NCBI GenBank assembly: GCA_964017235.1
Contig: OZ024933.1
Location: 61,176,255-61,240,254, forward strand
DNA from: Sabellastarte sp. h YS-2021
Lineage: Eukaryota > Annelida > Polychaeta > Sabellida > Sabellidae
Direction: 5' to 3'
Length of the DNA stretch: 64,000 bases
Under the pieces are notes generated by a model, which worked only from the letters and a program-made list of their open reading frames with translations, did not search any database and had not been told where the DNA came from. Within the stretch, counting starts at the first letter, position 1; each line of letters starts with the position of its first letter. The position numbers were made by a program, and so were the translations under genes. This document shows positions 36,117-48,249 of the stretch, piece after piece.

Positions 36117-37395
36117 CCCCACGGCCTTAAAAGACTTTGGGTATTGTTTTCACCCATGGTGTCCAGTTGGGCGGGCAGTCGGGCGGCAGGAAAAATCTTG
36201 TCCAGGCCATATCTTAAAAAGTACAAGGTATAGGTTGTTCATATTTGGTATGGACATTGGTTAGGTGTAGGTGTGCAATGTCATAGTGTGACCTTGATTT
36301 GACCTTTGACCTTGCTGTGGCGACCTCGACCTTTAAAATCTTGTACCTGCCATATCTCTGAAACCGTAAGGTGTAGGAAGTTCATACTTGGTATGGACAT
36401 TGTTTAGGGGCTGTAGGTGTACAATGTCACAGAGTGACTTTGATTTGACCTTTGACCTTGCTGTAGTGATCTTGACCTTTAAAATCTTGTCTGGGCCATA
36501 TCTCAGAAACTGCAAGGTGTAGGATGTTCATATTTGGTAGGGACACTGGTTAGGGGGCGTAGATGTACATCATAGTGTGACCTTGATTTGACCTTGCTGT
36601 AGTGACCTTGACCTTTAAAATCTTGTCCAGGCCTTTTTATATTTGGTATGGACATTGGTTAGGGGTTGTAGGTGTGTAACATCAGCAGCATCCTAATAAG
36701 ACTTTGGTTAGACCTTTGACCAAGTAGTAACCTTGACCTTAAAAAGCTTGTCCGGGCCATATCTCAGATCCTGTAAAGTGCAGGATGTTGATGTTCCTTA
36801 GGGACACTGGTTAGAGGGTATAGGTGTACAACATCATATGACCTTGGTTTGACCTTTGACCTTGTCTACTGATGTTCACTTTTAAAATTTTGTACCAGCA
36901 ATATCCCAGAAACCGTAAGGTGTAGGATATTTGTATTTGGCAGGGACACTGGTTAGGGACCTTGACCTTTAAAAGTCTTGTCTATACCATATTTCAGAAT
37001 CTGCAAGGTGGGGGATGTTGATATTTAGTAAGGGCATTAATTCGGGTGTGTAGGTGCACAAGGTCATTGTGTGACATATATTTGACCTTTGTTCTTTCTG
37101 TAGTGACAGCTTTGTAATGTACGGTGTCACATGGGCGTGACTTTTGACAATGTAATAGCAATATTGCCCTTTAAAATCTTGATAACAAATTACTTCATAT
37201 GGATATTGGTTTTGGGACAGGTATATTGTGTGATATGATTCTGTGACATCTATGTGCCCTATAGCCTTCACCCTGTGATATTAAAATTATCATATCTAAA
37301 TTTCTTGAGATAGTGAATTGTATAATCTCACATTTGATGTCAAGGTGCTTATTTATGTTTCCCAAGGCTGTGGGCTCTGGGCATCTCTGATGCTA
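36117..37395 (+). mobile_element. Tandem-repeat element, family F copy 1
   Basis: It opens with CCCCACGGCCTT (36117-36128) and closes with the complement-like AAGGCTGTGGG (37364-37374). Between them are about eight units sharing CCATATCTCAGAAACYGYAA, GGACATTGGTTAGGGG and TTTGACCTTTGACCTTGCTG, with AAAATCTTGT-type words at 36192, 36335, 36481, 36617 and later (period about 125-145 bp). A shortened reverse copy is at 39954-40240. No protein is encoded. Confidence 0.75.
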
Positions 37396-37726
37396 TTTTT
37401 AAGAGATTGTTCAAAATACCACATACATACATACATAAACAAAACAATGAAAGAAGGCACCCAGTGGACATAAATTTTAGTGAAGTTTTTTGTAATCAGC
37501 TCCAACACAGAAGTGATGTTTAGTACGCATTCATGATAAATTTTCCCGTATTTTCTTAATGTTACTCATGTTGAGTAAAATTCTGAATTAACAAATAAGT
37601 GAGAATTATTTTGTAAAGTTTTGATTCTGTAAGAAGCAATATTGCAACAATAGAAGCTAAATTAAACTGAACAAGGATATACATTAACTTCATTAAGTAA
37701 AATAGGATATAACAAGAGCACTCAGA

Positions 37727-38093
37727 GAGCACAGACCTCCACCAAGCGTGGATCCAGATGATCCAGACAGTGATCGAGATCACTCCCAAAATATAATCAC
37801 TTGTTCCTTGTCCCATTTAGGACATTTCCTGAAAATTTCATCAAAATCCATCAGTAACTTTTTGAGTTATCTTTAAAAATTACATTTCATGGATCCAGAA
37901 GATCCAGATAATGATCCGGATCACTTCCAAACTTTAATCATTTCTGCCTTTTACCTTTTCAGACATATCCTGAAATTTCATCAAAATCCATTCATAGGTT
38001 TTTGAGTTATCTTGTTCACAAACAAATGGACAGACAGATGGACAAACTCAGGCAAAAACATAACCTCCTTGGCAGAGCTCCTTGGTGAAGGTA
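37727..38093. repeat. Widespread CCTCCACCAAG repeat
   Basis: It starts ACCTCCACCAAG (about 37735) and ends CTTGGTGAAGGT (about 38082), near-perfect inverted repeats. The interior doubles the block GATCCAGA..GATCCRGATCACT.CCAAA, then TTTCATCAAAATCCATY and TTTTGAGTTATCTT. A decayed relative is at 26580-26710. MITE-like; no coding capacity. Confidence 0.65.
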
Positions 38094-38583
38094 CTAAAAA
38101 TGTGGTCTGCGGTGTTGTAAAATAATAATTGGGATGCCAGCATCAACTTGACAAGTTAACTGATAAATTTGATAAACATGCTATCAGCCTTGTGCCAGGC
38201 CAGATAGTTAGTTATCAGTTTAATAAGGTGTTACATGGAGTATTCATGTTGATTTTACCCATCACTTTTATACACTAGGGGTGAACTAACAGTTTGATCT
38301 TCAAGTATGCATACAGTTTATTTATAGATAGATACTAATTTATAATGATTACAGTATCACGTGTCAGAAAAATAAAGCAAGATAAAACATTGAAGGCACT
38401 CTTTCATCTAAAATTATCTAGGGACATTATCATATAGGGTATACCACACACCTCATTAGAGTAACATCACACCAGAATTTTTAGACATCAAGTGTGAATA
38501 CTGGATTAAAAAAAATAATTGTGGAATACAAGCCAACCCAACCAAAGACCAGAAAAAAAGTTTTCACTCCAGTCACACTGGTT
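38094..38583. other. Unassigned DNA
   Basis: No gene or repeat family recognised between the CCTCCACCAAG repeat and the second family E element. Confidence 0.4.
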
Positions 38584-39910
38584 AGGCAGGTTGCGTGTAA
38601 CCATCCGGCCTTTTTGATTGATGTGTTCGACGTCCGTCCACATTTTTGTTTCTGGACTCTAACTCGAAAACAGTTTGTCCAATCGAATTCAAACTTGACA
38701 GGGTGATAGATCACCATCATAGCTAGGTTCCTTTCAAAATTGGTGTATTTCCATTTGTTCGTTTGTCCGTTTTTTGTCCGTCTGTCTGTCCGTCAAAATT
38801 TCTGTTTCCGGACTCTAATTCAACAACGGTTTGTCCAATCAAATTCAAACTTGACAGGGAGATAGATCATCATCATAGCGAGGTTCCATTCAAAATTGGT
38901 GTAATTTTGTCCATTCGTTTGTCCGTTTTTTGTTTGTTTCGAAATTGGTGTAATTTTGTCCGTTCATTTGTCCGTTTTGTTTGTCCGTTTGTCTGTCCGT
39001 CCACATTTTTGTTTCCAGACTCTAACTCAAAAACACTTAGTCCAATCAAATTCAAACTTTACAGGGACAAAGATCATCATCACAGCTAGGTTGCTTTCGA
39101 AATTGGTGTAATTCTGTTTGTTCATTTGTCTGTTTTTTGTCTGTGTGTCTGTCCGTCAAAATTTCCGTTTCCCGACTCTAACTCGAAAACAGTTTGTCCT
39201 ATCGAATTCCAACTTGACAGGGAGATAGATTCACCATCATAGCTAGGTTCCTTTTGAAATTGGTGTAATTCCATGTTTTTGTTTGTCCGTTCTGTTTGTC
39301 CATCAAAATTTCCGTTTCCATACTCTAACTCGTAAACGTTTTGTCCAATCGAATTCAACTTGACAGGGAGATAGATTCACCATCATAGCTAGGTTCCTTT
39401 TGAAATTGGTGTAATTCCATGTTTTTGTTTGTCCATTCTGTTTGTCCATCAAAATTTCCGTTTCCATACTCTAACTCGAAAACGTTTTGTCCAATCGAAT
39501 TCAACTTGACAGGGAGATAGAACACCATCATAGCTAGGTTCCTTTCAAAATTGGTGTAATTCCATCCATTCGTTTGTCCGTTTGTTTGTCCACATTTCTG
39601 TTACCGGACTCTAACTCGAAAACGGTTTGTCCAATCGAATTCAAACTTGACAGGGAGATACATCACAATCATAGCTAAGTTGCTTTCGAAATTGGTGTAA
39701 TTCCATGCTTTCATTTGTCCATTTATAGCATAGATACAGTTATGTAACCTAGATTACAAGTTTTACATTTCTTAGTATGTCTAACACATTCACCTTAACT
39801 GGGTGACTTAACATTTCTTTCCTTGTTTCTAAATGTAATTACAGCAGTCGCTAACCTTATTGCTGCCTGCGCAACCCGCCTTTTGGGGCATCTTTGACCT
39901 TCTTGTTTTA
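38584..39910 (+). mobile_element. Hairpin-ended tandem-repeat element, family E copy 2
   Basis: A decayed hairpin (GGCAGGTTG 38585-38593, CATCCGGCC 38602-38610) starts the copy. About eight units with CATAGCTAGGTTCC follow. CAACCCGCC (39872-39880) and the conserved tail CATCTTTGACCTTCTTGTTT close it. Same orientation as copy 1 and longer by about 200 bp, through extra units of which two near 39230-39500 are almost identical. Confidence 0.75.
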
Positions 39911-39953
39911 TTTTTGAGCATATTTTCATAGAACAGCATAATATAATGATAAA

Positions 39954-40240
39954 ATAGCATCAGAGATGCCCAGACCCCACAGCCTTGGGAAACATCAATA
40001 AGCACCTAGACATCAGATGTGAGAATCTATACTTCGCACACTCAAAAAATATTTACGTAGATATCATATTCACAGGGTGAAGGCTATAGGGTTAATTGAT
40101 GTCAGACTATAACATCATACAACAACACATGTAACCCCCAACCAATGTCCACATGAAGCATAAACTTTCTCATAATTTTAAATGTCAATATTGCTATGAC
40201 AATATCAAAAGTCAAACCAGAGCCAATTGTATTCCCTACC
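39954..40240 (-). mobile_element. Truncated family F copy 2
   Basis: This reverse-strand copy matches the right part of 36117-37395: CATCAGAGATGCCCAGACCC, CCCCACAGCCTT (39975-39986), CACAGGGTGAAGGCTATAGG and CAATATTGCTATGACAATAT. Most of the tandem units are missing. Confidence 0.7.
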
Positions 40241-40689
40241 TTCGTTCACACAAAGATTTTATGACCCAATTTTATTCTTCGTTAAAATTTTGGAAGTAAA
40301 TAATTTATTGAAGTACAATTTAATATCTTCCTGATAAGTATAGGACCATTAGGATAGGAATACGACCTTTAAGATAAGCTTAGGAATAAAATAAAAAAGA
40401 GTTTAACAATGGGTTTTCGATAGAAATACACACTGGTTACAATTATCTTGAACGGATAATAATTTCAAACCATTTCAAATTTTTGGGAGAAAGGCGATTG
40501 CCCCCGGATTGTCCCCGAAGGGTTAAAGAGCATCCTGGACATCACAATTGTGATCTACGAATGTTAGGACTGAAAAGATTCAATTCAGGAAGTTTCTAGG
40601 AGCACTATATTTGGTAATCTCTACACCTTCAGAATTTCACTTGTGGATAAATAACAGGCCTATGAAGGAGGATAGATCTCTTTGTTCAG
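40241..40689. other. Unassigned DNA
   Basis: No gene or repeat relation was recognised. Confidence 0.4.
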
Positions 40690-40882
40690 TTAGGGTCTTG
40701 TATTATTACAGAATTACACCAATTTTGAAAGGAACCTAGCTATGATGGTGATCTATCTGCCTGTCAAGTTTGAATTCGACTCGACGAACCGTTTTCGAGT
40801 TAGAGTCCAGAAACAGAAATTTGGTGGACAGACAAATGGACAAAAAACAGACAAACAAACGGACAGAATTACACCAAAATGT
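40690..40882 (-). repeat. Single family E unit
   Basis: This reverse-strand unit has GGAACCTAGCTATGATGGTG, CTGTCAAGTTTGAATTCGA and GTTTTCGAGTTAGAGTCCAG. It directly abuts the family E copy 3 tail. Confidence 0.7.
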
Positions 40883-41989
40883 AAACAAGAGGGTCAAAGA
40901 TGCCCCAAAAGGTGGATTGCGCAGGCAGCAATAAGGTTAGCAACTGCTGTTATTACATTTAGAAACTAGGAAAGAAATGTAAGGTTACCCAGTTAAGGTG
41001 AATGTATTAGATGTGCTAAGAAACATAAAACTTGTAATCTAGATTACATAATTGTATCTATACTATAAGCGGACAAATGAAAGGATGGAATTACACCAAT
41101 TTCGAAAGAAACTTAGCTATGATGGTGATGTATCTCCCTGTCAAGTTTGAACTCGATTGGACAAAGCATTTTCGAGTTAGAGTCCAGAAACAGAAATGTT
41201 GATGAACAAACGGACAAACACACCGACAGAATTACACCAATTTCAAAAGGAACCTAGCTATGATGGTGATCTGTGTGCCTGTCAAGATTGAATTCGATTG
41301 GACAAATTGTTTTCGAGTTACAGTCCGGAAACGAAAATGTGGATGGACAGACAGATGGGCAAATGGGCAAAAAACGGACAAACGAACAGACGGAATTACA
41401 CCAATTTCAAAAGGAACCTAGCTATGATGGTGATATATGTCCCTGGCAAGTTTGAATTCTATTGGACAAACTGTTTTCGAGTTACAGTCCGGAAACGAAA
41501 ATGTGGACGGGTGGACAAATCGGCAAAAAAATGGACAAACACCTAAACGGACAAATGAACAGAATTACACCAATTTCAAAAGGAACCTAGCTATGATGGT
41601 AATCTATGTCCCTGTCAAGTATGAATTCGATTGGACAAAGTGTTTTCGAGTTAGAGTCTGGAAATGAAAATGTGGACAGACGGATGGACAGACAAATGGA
41701 GAAAAAAAATACAGACAAATGGACAGAATTACACCGTTTTTGAGTTAGAGTCCGGAAACAAAAATGTGGACAAACAGTCGGATGGTCAAACGGACAAACG
41801 AACGGATGGAATTTCACCAATTTTGAAAGGAACCTAGCTATGATGGTGATCTATCTCCCTGTCAAGTTTGAATTCGATTGGACAAACCGTTTTGGAGTTA
41901 GAGTCCGGAAACGAAAAATGTGGACAGACAGAGAGATGGATGTTGGACACATCAATCTAATAGGCGGGTTGGTTACATGCAATCCGCCT
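40883..41989 (-). mobile_element. Hairpin-ended tandem-repeat element, family E copy 3
   Basis: On the minus strand the hairpin is at 41988-41963 (GGCGGATTG, loop CATGTAAC, CAACCCGCC). Units with CTAGCTATGATGGTGAT follow, and GGTGGATTG at 40911-40919 (plus strand) is the far arm copy next to the CCTCTTGTTT tail. Orientation is opposite to copies 1 and 2. Confidence 0.75.
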
Positions 41990-43407
41990 AAAAAGAATTA
42001 AAAATTTTTCCCTAATGTTTTTCAGATATGAGATTTTTACTAATGTACAAGTAATTCAGATATCTAAAACAGTAAATCTTATTTTAATTGTCCTTATTCT
42101 GACCAATATCTTATATTTTTCCCCCTTTGTGGTTGTCTAAAAGGTAAATTTAAGTCTTATTGTATACTTAGTGTTCAGTTATATACATGTACATATGTGT
42201 ATTCTTATGTGAGTAGCATCTAGCAACTTTAGACAATATGTCATTTGCAATGGTTATTTGCATTTTGATCTTTATCTTTCTAAAATTAATATAGAAATGA
42301 ATAATAAGCCCTCAAGGGCTGTGATGAACCTGCATACACTTTTTTAAATATTCTCATCAAATCACAGAAATAAAGTTTCTATCTATATATGTTATACACC
42401 TATATCAAAAATAAAAACTCTACAATATTTGCTTTTGACTATATGAAGAGTCAGTAGCTTCATTACTGTGATTATACCAAGGTAAATTAAGCAGTTTTAT
42501 CATCATAATAGAACCAGAAGCTATCAATTGCACTCTCTGAACACACTCTTGTAACTATTAAAAATAGCCAGGGCCAGTGCAGGGATGAGGTGGGAAAAGC
42601 ACCCAGGTGATAAACCCCATAGACTTAATCATGATAATAAACTTCACCCTCTGTACATAAAAACTAGTGCTAGCATTCCTGTGGCATTTATTGCTGTAAC
42701 ATCTGGAGGCATGCCACACTGATAAGGGCAACATAGATAATTGTGTAATGGGACTTAAATCCAGCAAGAGGGTTTTTTTTCTAGACAGTAAACTGAAGGT
42801 GAATGCATGACAGTAGGATTATATACATTACTGTATAGGGGAATGATTGGAATATAATGCTGAGTGGTATGTATTTATATGCAATTATGTTATTACAGTA
42901 GATATATTTCAGTAGGTACTTCGAATCACATGTGCGCAATACCCTATATTAAAGATATTCAATTTGAATAACTGTTGCCAGTACAAAATACTTGTTTTGA
43001 AAAAAGCATTTTAGTTTCATTTTGTTATTAGCTTGACATAAAAAAGGTTGTTTATTGGTTCAAAAGTTCTTGCAGTTTTGCTATTAAGGAGGGGAAATAC
43101 AATTTTTTTCAAATATAGGATTCATCTCAGTGATTGTATGTGGAATACATTTACATGTATAAGGAAGGTAAATTTGCTGAAGCCTTTAAGCTTTGAAAAT
43201 TTGTGGATTAAATTCATTTTAATTTATATTCATACTCAGTATTTGGCAGAACAGTACTGTAGAATTTCTAGTTGACAAAGACTGGAAACACATTGCTGTA
43301 GGTAAAATGTATAAAGTATATTTGAAACAGTTTTGTTTTATTTGCAGAGATAATATCTTTACATTGATCAAACTGATTTAGCACCTCTTTGAAAAGGGAG
43401 GCTTATT
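41990..43407. other. Unassigned AT-rich DNA
   Basis: No supported coding region, tandem array or recognisable mobile element. Confidence 0.45.
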
Positions 43408-45047
43408 GTATCCACCGGATAGCATATGGTGGATACTATGGATTACGCATGACTACGCCGCCGCCGCCACCGCAGTGTGTAGAGATTTTCTCGTTACCCC
43501 TCTAGAGACCAGGGTATTATATTTAGACTTCTCAAATTTGCAGGATATAGTCACATCCATAAAATCTTGCCTGGGAATATTTTGGGCCTCATTTTGAAAA
43601 ACAAGATGGCCGCTGTGGGCATTTTTCAACTTTTAGCAAGGAGTTTTGTTGGCCCTCTAGAACAAAGGGCATTATAGATAAAGACCTCAAATCTGCAGGA
43701 TATGTTCATCATTACAAAATCTTGACTGAAAATATTTTTGGCCTCATTTTGAAAAACAAGATGGCTGCCACAGGCGTTTCTTTTCAGTCACCGAAAGTGC
43801 TTATATCGCCCTTATTATTGGTCCTAGAGGTTTGCAATGTGAAACTAACCTATAGGAAATCATGGACTGCGAATCTTTTGATGTGGTTGGATTTGACCTT
43901 TGGCCCCTCTTCAAGGTCAAACAAGGGTAGCCAAACTTAAAAGTGCTTATAACTTGCTTATTGTTGGTCCTAGAGGTTTGGGATGATAAACAAACCTATA
44001 GGAAATCATTTGCTGTGAATCTTCCGGTGTGGTCAGACTTGACCTTGGGTCCCTCCTTCAAGGTCAAACGAGCATAGCCAAACTTAAAAGTGGTTATAAC
44101 TCGCTTATTATTGGTCCTAGAGGTTTGCAATGTCAAACCAACCTACAGGAAATCAGGGGCTGCAAATCTTTTGATGTGGTTGGATTTGACCTTGGGCCCC
44201 TCCTTCAAGGTCAAATGAGGGTAGCCAAATTTGAAAGTGCTGATAAGTCACATATTATTGGTCCTAGAGGTTTGGGATGGTAGACCAACCTATAAGACAT
44301 CATTTGCTGGGAATCTTCTGGTGTGGTCCGATTTGACCTTGGGTCCATCCTTCAAGGTCAAGCGAGGATAGCCAAACTTAAAAGTGGTTATAACTCACTT
44401 ATTATTGATCCTAGAGGTTTGGGATGGTAAACCAACCTACAGGAAACCATGGCCTGGGAATCTTCTGGTGTGGTCAGACTTGACCTTTTTTCCCTCCTTC
44501 AAGGTCAAACGAGGATAGGGAAACTTAAAAGTGGTTATAACTCAATTATTATTGGTCCTAGAGGTTTGGGATAGTAAACCAACCTATAGGAAATCATGGG
44601 CCGTGAATCTTCTGATGTGATTGGATTTGACCTTGGGCCCCTCCTTCAAGGTCAAATGAGAATAGCTAGACTTAAAAGTGGTTATTGCTGATGTATTATT
44701 GGTCCTAGAAGTTTGCAATGTGAAACTACTTGTAGAAAATCACGGGCTGTGAATCTTTTGATGTGGTTGGATTTGACCTTGGGCCCCTTCTTCAAGGTTA
44801 AATGAGGATAGCCATACTTAAAAGTGCTTATAACTTACTTATTATTGATCCTAGTGGTTTGTAATGTGAAACCAACATTTACGAAAACATGGACTGTGAA
44901 TCTTTTGATGTGGTCAGATTTGACCTTGGGCCCCTGCTTCAAGGTCAAATGAGGGTAGCCAAACTTAAAATGCTTACAACTTGCTTATTATTGAAAAAAT
45001 GCTGTTCATCTTCAAAACTATATTAGTTGGCCTATTCTGGTGGATAC
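43408..45047 (+). mobile_element. Hairpin-ended tandem-repeat element, family G
   Basis: It starts with a perfect 9-bp hairpin, GTATCCACC (43408-43416) and GGTGGATAC (43428-43436). The inner arm GGTGGATAC recurs at 45039-45047 as the likely right end. About eight units sharing TTATTATTGGTCCTAGAGG and TTTGACCTTGGGCCCCTCCT recur every 147 bp or so (43811, 43957, 44104, 44252, 44399, 44546, 44693 and 44840). A CCGCCGCCGCCACCGC patch follows the hairpin. No protein is encoded. Confidence 0.75.
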
Positions 45048-45299
45048 ATCTTGCATCTGGCCACAGATGCGTCCTTGATTTAGTTTGATTAGGATTGAAT
45101 GTTTGTATTAAGTTTTCTTAGCCATTTAAAACTAGAGGATCGCTCGCAAAAAAAAAAGATAATGTTTTTGCATAGCAAAAACAAAGCGTTCCGAAAAGGA
45201 TATAAAAGTGAGTGCTAAGAAAATTAAGAAAATGCTTCGTTTCTAGCCTTATACTGTTGTGGCAACCAAAGTCAGTGCAGTCTGCTCTATCTAGCACAG

Positions 45300-45600
45300 T
45301 TTTCAAGATATAAGCATTTTTGTCTTTTGCAAAAAATTCAAAAATTCAAAATGTCCGCTATATTTGACGAGACAAAAATATTTTGAAAACTGGCATGGCT
45401 ACTCTGCAGAGATACCCAGCAGGTCAAAAATTTTGTTGAGTTCGCTTCGTATAGCACGGTTTTCGAGATATAAGCACTTTTGTGTTTTGCAAAAACTTTG
45501 AAAATTCAAAATCGCCACCATTTTTGGGGAGGCAAAAATTTTTGTCAAGACTTCTGCCGTGGTGTGTATCTCCCGCCGAGCATTAAAGGAGAAGAAATAG
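45300..45600. repeat. Family J tandem array, first part
   Basis: Units contain GGTTTTCGAGATATAAGCA, TTTTGTGTTTTGCAA, AATTCAAAATGKCCGC and GGCATGGCTACTCTGCAGAG. The period in the main block is about 160-168 bp. The array continues at 46315 after an inserted array of a different unit. Confidence 0.7.
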
Positions 45601-45629
45601 CTTTTCCGAGATATTCACAATTTTTTATT

Positions 45630-46312
45630 TTCGTGATTGAAAGCTCTTCCAAAAGTAGGTGAATGAGTTATTTGAGAAAAATTGGCTATCTGCAATACTA
45701 TTAAGAGATAATACACATTTACTCATTTTGAGTAGGTGAATAATTAGCTATGGGTCTGAAACTTCACGGAGTGAAAGCTCTCCCAAAAGTAGGTGAATGA
45801 GTTATTTGAGAAAAATTGGCTATCTGCAATACTTTTAGAGATAATTCGCATTTACTCATTTTGAGTAGGTGAGTAATTAGCTATGGGTCTGAAACTTCAC
45901 CATGTGAAAGCTCTCCCACAAGTAGATGAATGAGTATTTGATAAAAATTGGGTATCCGCAATACTTTTACAGATAATTAGCATTTACTCATTTTGAGTAG
46001 GTGAATAAATAGCTATGGGTCTGAAACTTCACGGAGTGAAAGCTCTCCCAAAAGTAAGTGAATGAGTTTTTCGAGAAAAATTGGCTATCTGCAATACTTT
46101 TAAGAGATAATTCGCATTTACTCATTTTGAGTAGGCGAGTAATTATGTACAGGTCTGAAACTTCAAAATGTGAAAGCCCTCCCAAAAGTAGATGAATGAG
46201 TTACTTGATAAAAATTGGGTATTCGCAATAGTTTTAGAGATAATTAGCATTTACTCATTTTGAGTAGGTGAATAATTAGCTACGGGTCTGAAACTTCACA
46301 GAGTGAAAGCTC
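45630..46312. repeat. Tandem array, period about 133 bp, inside family J
   Basis: GTGAAAGCTCTCCCAAAAGT recurs at about 45638, 45771, 45904, 46036, 46170 and 46306. Each unit holds GAAAAATTGGCTATCTGCAA and CATTTACTCATTTTGAGTAG. Units are about 90% alike by eye. The array splits family J sequence. Confidence 0.8.
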
Positions 46313-47745
46313 TTTGGGATAGCTGCTCTGCAGAGATACCCTGAAGATAAAAAATTCCGTCGAAATCGCTCTATGTAGCACGGTTTTCGAAATATTAGCA
46401 TTTTTGTGTTTTGCAATTTTTGCACAAAAATTCGAAAATTCAAAATGGCCGCCATTTTTGGCAAGACAAAATTTTTTGAAAATTGGCATGGCTACTCTGC
46501 AGAGATACCCTGTGGGTCAAAAATTTCTTCGAAATTGCTCTATCTAGCACGGTTTTCGAGATATACCGTAAATGACCTATTTAGCGCACAGTGCGCTAAG
46601 GAAAGTCTATTTTTATTGAATTTTTGGTGAGAAAAAAATTCCCCTTTTAGCGCACCCATTATGAAACACTTTCCGGGATGAAGTATAGGTCAATCCGGTA
46701 AGAATAACGGTGTTTCGACATTTAGAATCTATCGAAAGAACCCACTTCCTGTAAATATGGCGGTAGATGAAAACAAACTCGAAATCCATGGCAAAAATGT
46801 CAATTTATTAAGTAAAAATACATAAATTATGTAAAAAATATGTGGATATTAAAGAAAATTGAGAAAGGTGAGATTTAAGCTGAATAATCGGTCATTATTA
46901 CCCTTTTGTAACCAACCGCGATTGTACACTGTCACTGTCTAATCGTCCACCCACTAGAAGTTGTCCAGTATATTGCTTTGAAAAGAGATAGGGTGCGGTT
47001 ACAAGGGCCGATGCGCTAAATAGGTCATTTACGGTAAGCATTTTATGTTTTGCAATTTTGCGAAAAATTCGAAAATTCAAAATGGCCGCCATTTTTTGTG
47101 AGAACATTTTTTTTTGAAAATTGGCATGGCTACTCTGCAGAGATACCCTGCGGGTCCAAAATTTCATCGAAATCGCTCTATCTAGCAGGGTTTTCGAGAT
47201 ATAAGCATTTTTATGCTTTGCAATTTTTGCAAAAAATTCGAAAATTCAAAACGGCCACCATATTTGGCAAGACAAAATTTTTTTGAAAATTGGCATGGCT
47301 ACTCTTTAGAGATACCCTGTGGGTCAAAAATTTCGTCGAAATGGCTCTATCTAGCAGGGTTTTCGAGATATAAGCATTTTTATGTTTTGCAATTTTTGCA
47401 AAAAATTCGAAAATTCAAAATGGCCGCCATTTTTGGCGTGACAAATTTTTTTTCAAAATTGGGATAACTACTCTGCAGAGATACCCTGTGGGTCAAAAAT
47501 TCCGTCGAAATCGCTCTATCTAGCACGGTTTTCGAGATATAAGCATTTTTGTGTTTTGCAATTTTTGTCAAAAATTCAAAATGGCCGCCATTTTTGGTGA
47601 AACAATATTTTTTTCAAAATTGGGATAATTACTCTGCAGAGATACCCTGTGGGTCAAAAATTTCGTCGAAATCGCTCTATCTAGCACGGTTTTCGAGATA
47701 TAAGCATTTTTGTGTTTTGCAATTTTTGCGAAAAATTCGGAGCCG
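46313..47745. repeat. Family J tandem array, main part
   Basis: Units of about 160-168 bp carry AAAATGGCCGCCATTTTTGG, GATACCCTGTGGGTCAAAAA, CGTCGAAATCGCTCTATCTA and GCACGGTTTTCGAGATATAA. A MITE at 46566-47034 interrupts one unit exactly at a TA in GAGATATAAGC. The array stops at about 47737 at GGAGCCGGCGGAGCC. Confidence 0.8.
46566..47034. mobile_element. MITE, 469 bp, TA target duplication
   Basis: About 23-bp terminal inverted repeats start CCGTAAATGACCTATTTAGC at 46566 and end as the complement at 47034, with TA on each side (46564-46565 and 47035-47036). The flanking array unit reads through when the insert is removed. Next to the left TIR lies GCGCACAGTGCGC, a small palindrome. Tc1/mariner or pogo-type mobilisation is inferred from the TA duplication. 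No coding capacity. Confidence 0.85.
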
Positions 47746-47989
47746 GCGGAGCCTGAAGGTCTCACATACACAAACAACCGTCCCTTGCGGGACGCTTAAT
47801 CAATTGAGCAACAAACATAAACTTCATCTTTTAACATATGGGGGTACTTTATGAAGGTTGTTGTGGTACAAAAATTAAAAAAATATATGGTATATATTTG
47901 AGATTGAAGTATGAGCTGTATTAATATCATGAAAGTATATCTGTTTCAAATTTGGTAATTGAATATTTTCAAGGTTATTACTATGAGAC

Positions 47990-48210
47990 AATTGGTAGCT
48001 CAGTTGGTAGATCATTTGCCCACTAATCTGTTGGCCCTAATGCCAGCGTGGCTTTTACTCCCTAGTGGTAGAAGCCACTCTGTTTCTTTAGGCATGAAAC
48101 TAAACTCAGAGTGCTTATGATGGGCTGAAGAGTTCCACTAATGTATCTAGCTGATAAATGTGGGTTGGTACCTGACCAACTCTTCGGCATGGGTTTACTC
48201 AGAATACTCC
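47990..48210 (+). repeat. Possible tRNA-like repeat
   Basis: GGTAGCTCAGTTGGTAGATC (about 47993) resembles a tRNA D-arm/box A, but no convincing box B or cloverleaf follows at the right distance, so this is not called a tRNA gene. It may be a decayed SINE of a further family. Confidence 0.3.
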
Positions 48211-48249
48211 AATTTCCTCCTACAGCTATCAGGGAAATGGACAATGGAG

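Noticed and set aside
38494-41820. Numerous open frames of 60-110 codons in the family E elements
   Set aside because: They are the tandem repeat unit read in several frames on both strands, with the same peptide recurring; no domain is present.
46406-47854. Overlapping frames with peptides such as ENWHGYSAEIPCGSKISSK
   Set aside because: They are repeated readings of the family J unit and occur on both strands; no evidence of a gene.
47990-48065. A tRNA gene suggested by GGTAGCTCAGTTGGTAGATC
   Set aside because: No proper anticodon arm, box B or acceptor pairing at tRNA distance; treated as a repeat.
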